Of a stretch of 5,694 nucleotides of DNA, positions 1 through 4,615 are shown piece after piece. The stretch spans positions 1-5,694 of the forward strand of contig JBBQBQ010000226.1 of the NCBI GenBank assembly GCA_038317685.1. Reading direction: 5' to 3'. The translations under genes and the position numbers were made by a program. Within the stretch, counting starts at the first letter, position 1; every line of letters starts with the position of its first letter. Origin of the DNA: JBBQBQ01 sp038317685. Its GTDB lineage: Bacteria; Desulfobacterota; Desulfuromonadia; Desulfuromonadales; DDH964. A model generated the notes under the pieces. The model worked only from the letters and a program-made list of their open reading frames with translations. It had not been told where the DNA came from and did no database searches.

Positions 1-1
1 G

Positions 2-235
2 GGGATGCCCTGTGTCCACAGCCATAAACGCAACGAGGAGCTCTACATCATCCTCGGCGGCAGCGGCACCTTCTATATCGACGGGGAGGAGCTTCCGGTG
101 GGCGAGGGGAGTCTGATCAAGGTCGCGCCGGCCGGGGACCAAGGCCTCCTGGATGAAGTAGGGGCGGAGGTTGAAACGCATCTTCGAGCCCGCCTGCAGC
201 ATGGTCTGCCGGCGGACTTTTACTTGATGTTCTGA
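2..235 (+). CDS. Cupin-domain protein, 5' partial at window edge, abnormal 3' end
   Basis: The frame is open to the left edge, so the N-terminus is missing. The first visible residues carry the cupin metal-binding motif 1: a Gly, then HSH, KRN, Glu and, six residues on, Gly (HxHxxxE plus downstream G), followed by GTFYIDGEELPVGEGS and a VAPAG turn typical of motif 2. Small single-domain cupins of this type bind a divalent metal in a beta-barrel; the substrate cannot be told from sequence. The expected end of motif 2 (a basic residue, then a conserved Asn) and the last barrel strands are absent. After about base 138 the frame runs on to a TGA at 233-235 with unfamiliar sequence and poor third-position GC, while the opposite strand there looks coding. 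I read it as a cupin gene truncated by rearrangement or by an assembly join. The domain call is firm, the 3' end is not native. Confidence 0.72.
   Translation, partial: GMPCVHSHKRNEELYIILGGSGTFYIDGEELPVGEGSLIKVAPAGDQGLLDEVGAEVETHLRARLQHGLPADFYLMF
137..202 (-). pseudogene. Possible N-terminal fragment of an unidentified gene, cut off at the cupin junction
   Basis: On the minus strand an ATG (202-200) lies 17 nt after the stop of the coiled-coil gene and opens a frame reading MLQAGSKMRFNLRPYFIQEAL. Nearly every codon down to base 137 ends in G or C, unlike the + frame across the same bases, so this stretch looks like real coding sequence. Beyond about base 140 the frame is only the antisense of the cupin gene. 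No convincing Shine-Dalgarno is visible; the second Met (181-179) could be the start instead. The RPYFIQEAL pattern faintly recalls the start of FtsX-type permeases, but about 20 residues are too few to name a family. The inferred gene would have been co-transcribed with the coiled-coil gene upstream. Confidence 0.35.
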
Positions 236-639
236 ATGATTGACTGTGCCGAGTCGTTCATCTTCTTGATCAGTTCGGTGGCGGTCAGCACCGCCTGCTG
301 GCGTTGGGACAGCAGATCCTGGAGTTGCAGCATCGTCAATTCCTTCGAGTCGGAGAGCGCCTGGAGGCGTGCCTCGAGGCGCGCCCGCAGCGCCTCCAGT
401 TGTTGGCCGTCGCGCTGCAACGCTGCCAGCGTCTGCCGGTAGGCGGCGAGATCATTTTCGAAGGCGATGACCTGCGGGTTGGTGTGGAGGGCGGGGGAGG
501 CCGGGACGCGGATGGTCGGCGCTACAAGCGCGGGCCGCACCTGCTGGACGGCCCGCGCTTGGGCTGGAGCCAGGGTGAGGGTTGCCAGGCACAGGGCGAA
601 GAGGCGGAGGGGGAGGGTCCGGTTCGGTTTGCGGTTCAT
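220..639 (-). CDS. Small exported coiled-coil protein of unknown function
   Basis: This encodes 139 residues from ATG 639-637, preceded by AAAGGAG about 6 nt upstream. A longer in-frame Met 21 codons earlier lacks such a site and would bury the signal peptide. Residues 1-30 form a Sec signal peptide: basic MNRKPNR, a hydrophobic core LFALCLATLTLAP, then an AQA/ARA cleavage site. No lipobox Cys is present at the cleavage site. Residues 31-55 are Pro/Ala/Val rich and probably extended. About residues 58-110 form a charged heptad-like helix (LAALQRDGQQLEALRARLEARLQAL), and the tail ends with KKMNDSAQSIIQNIK. The mature protein is thus a periplasmic helical or coiled-coil polypeptide of about 11-12 kDa. 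I do not recognise a named family. The gene stands alone or heads a unit whose next gene is broken near base 140. Confidence 0.68.
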   Translation of the reverse strand: MNRKPNRTLPLRLFALCLATLTLAPAQARAVQQVRPALVAPTIRVPASPALHTNPQVIAFENDLAAYRQTLAALQRDGQQLEALRARLEARLQALSDSKELTMLQLQDLLSQRQQAVLTATELIKKMNDSAQSIIQNIK

Positions 640-848
640 GACCAGCTCCTTTCGCAGGACGCAAGGGTTCGGGGAATGGCCGGCTTGTCCTATCTGAAGC
701 ATACCCCGCTACCGAAGGGGATTTAAGCCAAAAATGGGTTATGTTTCGAATTGTGTGCAAAAGCGTTGGCGAGGGTTTTTAGAAAGGTGGTCATTGGTGT
801 AGGTTGTGTGTTGCGAGCAAACAACCCAAGCCCTAAGGAGGCGACACC

Positions 849-929
849 ATGACCGAGAAGAAGCATAGCAGTCGTTTGGCCGACGTGAAGACGACGTACG
901 CTCGAACGCTCGGGGTCGGACCAAGATAA
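849..929 (+). pseudogene. Start of an unidentified gene, interrupted by the MITE-like element
   Basis: ATG 849-851 is preceded by TAAGGAGG with 7 nt spacing, one of the best Shine-Dalgarno sites in the window. It opens a 26-codon frame, MTEKKHSSRLADVKTTYARTL followed by GVGPR and TAA. The last five residues and the stop come from the left terminal repeat of the inserted element (from 912), so only about 21 codons are original. The hydrophilic, basic start matches no family I know. Joining 911 directly to 1087, as before insertion, keeps the frame open for a while but out of phase with the ferredoxin remnant beyond, so this is not simply the lost front of that gene. It could also be a genuine 26-residue peptide gene that uses the element for its stop, which I think less likely. 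Confidence 0.4.
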
Positions 930-1082
930 GTGGCTTAAACCATAGAAAAAACCTGTTTTTGACCCCCAGGAATTGGATTATAGGCCGATTTTTGGGGGTA
1001 AATATCGGCACATAGTCTAAATTTTCAAGGTTTTTTGATGGTTTTTCTTTTTAAAAACGTCATGTTGGCTTGGTCCGACCCC
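912..1082. mobile_element. MITE-like element, 171 bp, perfect 14-bp terminal inverted repeats
   Basis: The ends are GGGGTCGGACCAAG (912-925) and its exact reverse complement (1069-1082). GCTC is present on both flanks (908-911 and 1083-1086), consistent with a 4-bp target-site duplication. Inside, a second imperfect inverted pair lies close to the ends: AAACCATAG-AAAAAACC (937-953) against GGTTTTTTGATGGTTT (1029-1044). Near the middle, GCCGAT (984-989) pairs with ATCGGC (1004-1009). By hand count the interior is about 35% G+C, far below the surrounding genes. There is no transposase frame, so it would have to be mobilised in trans by an insertion sequence with matching ends. I cannot assign the parental IS family from the ends alone. 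Confidence 0.75.
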
Positions 1083-1583
1083 GCTCACGACCTCGTCGAG
1101 TTGCGGGATGTTGCAGAGGCCAAGGGCTTCAGGGTGATCGCGGCGGGCGCCTTCATCGGTGAACATTCCTACTCCACGCCGGAGCGGCCCCTCGCCGCCG
1201 GCCGACCCGACGCCGGGGACCTGAACCTGGCCGTGGAGTTTGGCCGGCAGGTGGCGGCCAAGCTGGAGCGCAATGCCCTCGACACCCCCGCGATCCAGGG
1301 GAGTGTGCCGTACCGGGGTCGGATTTCCCTTGGCGGCACCGCCCCCGAAACGGACCCTGACAAGTGCACCCTCTGCGGCGCCTGTGCCGCGGTCTGCCCG
1401 ACCGGGATCGTCAACGTGGCGGGCACGGTCACCACCCGGGCCGAGTCGTGCGTCATGTGCTGCGCCTGCCTTCGGGCCTGCACGTTCGGTGCGCGGCTCT
1501 TGGCTCATCCGGTGACCCAGGAACGACGGACGATGTTGCAGAACACCTGTGGAACGCCCAAGACCCCCGAACTCTTTTTGTAA
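1035..1583 (+). pseudogene. EFR1-type flavodoxin-ferredoxin remnant: C-terminal part with two 4Fe-4S motifs, flavodoxin half lost
   Basis: The frame of 182 codons starts with TTG-ATG (1035-1040) inside the MITE-like element. Family-like sequence begins only after the right repeat, at about residue 18 (HDLVELRDVAEAKGFRVIAAG), followed by AFIGEHSYST and AAGRPDA, typical of EFR1-type proteins. The C-terminal ferredoxin domain has both cluster motifs: C111, C114, C117, C121-Pro and C139, C142, C145, C149. In the second the usual Pro after the last Cys is Thr (ACTFGAR). The ending PELFL matches the family's usual C-terminus. Intact homologues have roughly 90 more N-terminal residues carrying the FMN-binding flavodoxin fold, which would pass electrons to the clusters; here that part is absent. 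A ferredoxin-only product could be made if the weak AAGG upstream (1027-1030) works, but I consider the gene inactivated. Confidence 0.78.
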
Positions 1584-1667
1584 ACAAACCTCCGCCCGGG
1601 CCTGGAAGTTGTCAAGATATCGGAATGATTCGTAACAATTTCCGGGCCGCCTGACTGAATTTTCGAG

Positions 1668-1720
1668 AAAAACGGGGGAGCGGCTACGTTATCGAAACAA
1701 GTAGCCGCTCCCCCGTTTTT
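1668..1720. terminator. Strong bidirectional intrinsic terminator
   Basis: A perfect 20-bp stem is formed by 1668-1687 and 1701-1720 (AAAAACGGGGGAGCGGCTAC and its complement), with a 13-nt loop. On the + strand the GC-rich stem runs into six T (1716-1721); on the minus strand it runs into five T. It lies between two converging genes, the ferredoxin remnant (+) and the selenoprotein W-like gene (-), and can end both transcripts. The stop codon of the latter (1722-1720) touches the base of the stem. Confidence 0.92.
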
Positions 1721-1944
1721 TAACCCTGGCCACCTATCTCCGCCACCAGCCGCTCTTCATCCGGGAAGACTCCGGTCTGCTTCTTGGAATAGATGAGCCG
1801 TCCCTCCACCATGACTTCAAACACCCCGCCGCTCGACTCGATCAGGCTGATCTCCGCCGGTAGTGCTGCTTTGATCTTTGCCGCCAGACTGGCGGCGTGA
1901 TCGCGATAGCCTCACTGCGTGCAGAATTCGATGGTGACTTGCAT
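1720..1944 (-). CDS. SelT/SelW/SelH (Rdx) family selenoprotein, Sec encoded by in-frame TGA
   Basis: It runs from ATG 1944-1942 to TAA 1722-1720 and gives 74 residues if the TGA at 1914-1912 is read as selenocysteine. The start is fixed by AGGAGG 6-7 nt upstream. The protein begins MQVTIEFCTQ-U-GYRDHA, so the Rdx-family redox motif CxxC appears as C8-T-Q-U11 after the first beta strand, exactly where SelW proteins carry Cys-x-x-Sec. The second half has the family signature GGVFEVMVEGRL, IYSKK and TGVFPDEE. The length fits bacterial SelW-like proteins (about 70-90). The family has a thioredoxin-like fold and is thought to act in thiol redox reactions; the precise substrate is unknown. A SECIS-type hairpin follows the TGA. 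A conventional gene finder would stop at TGA or start after it and miss this gene. A TGC-to-TGA error is possible but would not explain the hairpin. Confidence 0.9.
1873..1902 (-). promoter_or_regulatory. Bacterial SECIS element for the selenocysteine UGA
   Basis: On the minus strand, 15 nt after the TGA (1914-1912), GCCGCCA (1896-1890) pairs perfectly with TGGCGGC (1886-1880) across a 3-nt loop GTC. An outer GATC/GATC pair (1902-1899 with 1876-1873) flanks a small internal loop. The apical loop begins 23 nt after the UGA and its first base is G. Both fit the known bacterial rule: a small loop with an early G, about 16-37 nt downstream of UGA. It lies within the coding sequence, as bacterial SECIS elements do, and would recruit SelB with Sec-tRNA. 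Confidence 0.82.
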
Positions 1945-2004
1945 GCGGTACCTCCTGGGTAGTGAGAATGACCCGATCCTTGGGGGACCCCGGTGGCCCG
2001 GAGC

Positions 2005-2017
2005 TCACCCTGGGTGA
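2005..2017. promoter_or_regulatory. Short perfect palindrome upstream of the selenoprotein gene, possible operator
   Basis: TCACCC-T-GGGTGA is a 6-bp perfect inverted repeat around one base, about 60 bp upstream of the selenoprotein start. The 190-base gap (1945-2136) holds no other gene that I can support and no clear -35/-10 or -24/-12 pair. Position and symmetry suggest a protein-binding site, but short palindromes of this size also arise by chance in GC-rich DNA. Confidence 0.25.
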
Positions 2018-2093
2018 AACGCCTCTGGAGGTTGTCTGTCTGCCGCTTCAGGGTGGTGCCGGCGGTAGGTCAACAACCCCTTCCCCCAGTTGG

Positions 2094-2113
2094 CCCCCCT
2101 CGATAGAGGGGGG
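2094..2113 (-). terminator. GC-only hairpin after the YSC84 gene, possible terminator
   Basis: CCCCCCTC (2094-2101) and GAGGGGGG (2106-2113) form an 8-bp stem with a GATA loop, 23 bases past the stop of the YSC84-family gene. It is strong, but no T tract follows on either strand, so it may act as a weak or factor-assisted terminator, as an mRNA 3'-end stabiliser, or be a dispersed intergenic repeat. Confidence 0.4.
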
Positions 2114-2136
2114 GTGCCCCGTCTGCGCCGGGCTGC

Positions 2137-2715
2137 CTAGTTCGGCGCGAAGGAAAAGCCCTGGCCGCCGACGGAGGCTTCGTACATCAGGCCGCCCAGG
2201 GTGTGGACGAAGACGGCCATCCCCTTGACATACCGTCCGGCGACCTGCTCGCCGGACTTTGGCCCGGTGCTGGCCCCTGCCGAGGCGCCGGTGGTGCCGA
2301 CTTCGGCCTGGGCGCCGGCGGTGATCGCCACCGCCGAGGCGGTCGCATCGAACTCGAAGGTGCCGTTGGTAAAATCGTCATAGGCCCGCTTGTCCTGGAA
2401 GAAGATGATCTCCCTGAAGGCCTGGCCGCCCGCCTGGAAGCCGACACTCACCTTCACCAAATTGCTGGTGCCGGTCACTTTGCCGTCCCGATAGACTTGC
2501 CCTTTACCGAAGGCGCCGCCGATGCCCAGGCCGCCCTTGCCGACGACCGGGAAAACAGCATACCCATAGCTGTTGGCGAAGAAGGGCTGGACGACAGCGG
2601 ATTCCCGAAAGAGCTTGATGACACTGGTGTAATCGTCGCTGTCGGCGGCGAGAGCCGGCACCGATTCGAAAAGCAGCACGACGATGGCCGCGAAAACCGA
2701 CATCCGGAAACGCAT
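2137..2715 (-). CDS. Secreted YSC84/SYLF-domain (lipid-binding) protein
   Basis: The 192-residue product starts at ATG 2715-2713, five bases after AAAGGAGG. Residues 1-24 are a signal peptide (MRFRMSVFAAIVVLLFESVP, cleavage near ALA-AD). The mature part matches the Ysc84/SYLF family (formerly DUF500): an early helix TSVIKLFRESA, then the core NSYGYAVFPVVGKGGLGIGGAFGKGQVY. Next come SVGFQAGGQAFREIIFF and QDKRAYDDFTNG, an Ala/Gly-rich stretch at about 124-152 (ATASAVAITAGAQAEVG), and a C-terminal KGMAVFVHTLGGLMYEASVGGQGF. Eukaryotic SYLF domains bind phosphoinositides; bacterial secreted versions are common, but their role, probably at the envelope, is not established. It lies 143 bases downstream of the Anbu gene on the same strand and has its own ribosome site. 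Whether it has its own promoter is unclear. Confidence 0.9.
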   Translation of the reverse strand: MRFRMSVFAAIVVLLFESVPALAADSDDYTSVIKLFRESAVVQPFFANSYGYAVFPVVGKGGLGIGGAFGKGQVYRDGKVTGTSNLVKVSVGFQAGGQAFREIIFFQDKRAYDDFTNGTFEFDATASAVAITAGAQAEVGTTGASAGASTGPKSGEQVAGRYVKGMAVFVHTLGGLMYEASVGGQGFSFAPN

Positions 2716-2858
2716 GGAGTCCTCCTTTCTTGTGGACCTCGTTTCTCATGATTAGTTGGCGTGATTGCCGCAGGGGCCAGCCCGACAGCTCGACCCCGCG
2801 AAGCAATTTTACCATCTTTCGGCTTTTCGCGCCCTTCCCGCTGTCCGGCCGGCAGGTT

Positions 2859-3629
2859 CTACGCCTCCTCCCTCTTCCCGGCCCCTGCCGCGGTCTGCCC
2901 CGGCGGGGCGAGCTTGGCGTGGATGCGGTCGATCCATTCGCCCGGGAGGTCGAGGATCGACTGGCGCAGACGGTCCATCCACCAGGCGGAGATCTCCTGG
3001 AGGTCCTCCTGGACGTAACGGTGCTCGACGATGCGGAAGGAGTCCTTTTCGTACATGACCACATCGACCGGCAGGTCGACGTCGGTGGCGCTGATGCGGG
3101 TCGAATCGAAGGCGAGGATGCCGACCTTGAGGGCGAAGTTCAGGGAGTCCTCGAAGGTGAAGGTGCGGTCGAGGATCGGCTTGCCGTAGCCGCTGGCGCC
3201 GACGATCGAGTAAGGCGTCCCCTTGGCGACCTCGACCCAGTTCCCCTGGGGGTAGAGGAGGTAGAGCTTCGGCTCGGCGTCGTTGGCCATCTGCCCCCCG
3301 ATCAGACAGTGGATATCGAAGATCAGGCCGCTTTTGGCCAGGGCCGCCTGGTCTTCCTCGGCGACCCGGCGGATCTGCCCGGCGAAGGCGTTGACCGCCT
3401 TGTAAAGCCGGTCGAAGGGCAGCTCCTGAGTCTCGATGAACTCCTCGAAGTAGGTCAGCGCCTTGTCCCGCACCGAGCGCAGCCCCGAGGTCATCAGGAA
3501 CATGGCCGACTTTTCGGCGTGGAAGATCGAGACTTTCTTGGCGGTGATCGCCTCGTAGCCGGAGGTGATGCGGGTGTCGGCGATCCCGACCAAACCCGCC
3601 TTGGTCCGCATGCCCAGACAGAAGGTCAT
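2859..3629 (-). CDS. Anbu: proteasome-type N-terminal threonine peptidase
   Basis: The 256-residue product starts at ATG 3629-3627, with AGGAG about 9 nt upstream inside the preceding gene; start and previous stop share ATGA, indicating translational coupling. Removal of Met exposes Thr2, the expected Ntn-hydrolase nucleophile (TFCLGM). The other catalytic residues are visible: Asp18 in GIADTR and Lys31/32 in TAKKVSIF, one residue closer to Thr than in the Anbu sequences I recall. The family block SGYGKPILDR (146-155) and DSTRISATDVDLPVDVVMYE (175-194) place it in COG3484. Anbu is a relative of 20S proteasome beta subunits and HslV; its natural substrate is unknown. In many genomes it sits with ATP-grasp and alpha-E genes, as here. 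Acidic frames also open antisense to it on the + strand, but these lack family signatures. Confidence 0.93.
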   Translation of the reverse strand: MTFCLGMRTKAGLVGIADTRITSGYEAITAKKVSIFHAEKSAMFLMTSGLRSVRDKALTYFEEFIETQELPFDRLYKAVNAFAGQIRRVAEEDQAALAKSGLIFDIHCLIGGQMANDAEPKLYLLYPQGNWVEVAKGTPYSIVGASGYGKPILDRTFTFEDSLNFALKVGILAFDSTRISATDVDLPVDVVMYEKDSFRIVEHRYVQEDLQEISAWWMDRLRQSILDLPGEWIDRIHAKLAPPGQTAAGAGKREEA

Positions 3630-4615
3630 TGGAGTTGCTCCTGGTCGAGGGCCCGGGTCGATTCCTCGACCGGGCGCAGGGCGAAAAAGGTGTCGGCGAT
3701 GGCGCCGCCGAGGTGATTGAGCCGGGTCTGGGTGGCGTCGAGATATTCGTGGAGTCCGGCGGCCAGAATCTCCTCGACGGTGATGTAGTCCATGTCGGCC
3801 AGCAACTTCCCCAGGGCCCGGTCGGCAGGATTGGCGAAGCTGCCGCGGGGCAGGCCGGTGATGGCCCGGAGGGAGACTTCGGCGGTATTCAGGCAGTAAT
3901 GGATGGCCCGCGGGAACTGGCTGTCGAGGACCAGGAAGTCGACGATCCGCTGCGGGTCGATGCGGCCGTGGCGCTTGCGGTACATTTCGAAGGCGCTGGC
4001 CGAGCGCAGCAGCGCCGCCCAGAGGATGTTGTCGAAGGGGGTGCCGACGTAGTCGAGAGAGGGGAGGAGGACGTAATACTTGACGTCGAGGATGCGCGAG
4101 GTCTTGTCGGCCCGTTCCAGCATCCGCCCGATCCGTCCGAAGTGCCACCCCTCGCCGTGGGACATGGTGCTGTGGGCGATCCCCCCGAAGAGATGGCTGG
4201 CCATCATGATGTCGACGAAGAACTGGTGGGGGAGGTCGATGTTCAGGCCCCGCGGCTCGGCCTCGTTGACCATCAGGAAGAAGGTGTTGACCTGCTGCCA
4301 CATCTCCGAGCTGATGTGCTCCCGCACCGAGCGGGCATTCTCCCGGGCGGCCCGCAGGCAGGACAGGATCGAGTTGGGGTTGTGGCGGTCGAAGGTCAAG
4401 AACTGGATGACCTTGTCGCGGCTTGCCTCCCCGTAGCGCTCGGCGAAGAGGGCGTCGTCGCCGGTGGTGTTGACCAGCGGCTGCCACTGCTCGGTGGCGC
4501 CGCGCGGCAGATCGAGGATCATGTGGTAATTGGCGTCGATGTAGCGGGCGACGTTCTCGGCCCGTTCAATGTAGCAGTTCATCCAGTAGATCGATTCGGC
4601 GACCCGGCTCAGCAT
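3626..4615 (-). CDS. Alpha-E (DUF403) domain protein
   Basis: The 329 residues start at ATG 4615-4613, overlapping the end of the upstream ATP-grasp gene by 7 nt; AAAGGAG stands about 10 nt before the start. The N-terminus MLSRVAESIYWMNCYIERAE is the hallmark of the alpha-E family. Later conserved stretches include FDRHNPNSILSCLRAARENA, RSVREHISSEMWQQVN and LERADKTSRILDVKYYVLLP, all predicted helical. There is no signal peptide or membrane segment, so it should be cytoplasmic. Alpha-E proteins almost always accompany circularly permuted ATP-grasp proteins and are proposed to work with them, but no biochemical activity is settled. The length agrees with the family (about 310-330). The gene is intact, and a 4-nt overlap links it to Anbu. 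Confidence 0.93.
   Translation of the reverse strand: MLSRVAESIYWMNCYIERAENVARYIDANYHMILDLPRGATEQWQPLVNTTGDDALFAERYGEASRDKVIQFLTFDRHNPNSILSCLRAARENARSVREHISSEMWQQVNTFFLMVNEAEPRGLNIDLPHQFFVDIMMASHLFGGIAHSTMSHGEGWHFGRIGRMLERADKTSRILDVKYYVLLPSLDYVGTPFDNILWAALLRSASAFEMYRKRHGRIDPQRIVDFLVLDSQFPRAIHYCLNTAEVSLRAITGLPRGSFANPADRALGKLLADMDYITVEEILAAGLHEYLDATQTRLNHLGGAIADTFFALRPVEESTRALDQEQLQ

Noticed and set aside
304..726. + strand frame of 140 codons opposite the coiled-coil gene
   Set aside because: No ribosome site and low-complexity Gly/Glu/Arg content. The minus frame has a signal peptide and a good Shine-Dalgarno.
770..848. Sigma-54 type promoter (GG...GC) in front of the gene start at 849
   Set aside because: The best candidate (GG 9 nt before GC at about 807-821) has the wrong spacing, and no other -24/-12 or -35/-10 pair was convincing.
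739..1011. Minus-strand frame of 90 codons across the MITE-like element
   Set aside because: Its start lies within the element and it reads through a repeat arm and the antisense of another gene start. Such frames are commonly annotated in foldback elements but have no coding support.
1962..2228. + strand frame of 88 codons between the selenoprotein and YSC84 genes
   Set aside because: No Shine-Dalgarno, very rich in Pro/Gly/Arg, and it runs into the YSC84 gene in antisense.
2730..3716. Long + strand open frame of 328 codons
   Set aside because: It is antisense to the Anbu gene, whose catalytic residues and operon position are clear. The + frame is a composition artefact.
3630..4487. Extension of the Anbu frame upstream to 4487
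   Set aside because: The 286 codons before ATG 3629 are Arg/Pro/His-rich out-of-frame reading of the alpha-E gene. Anbu needs Thr directly after the initiator Met, which fixes the start at 3629.
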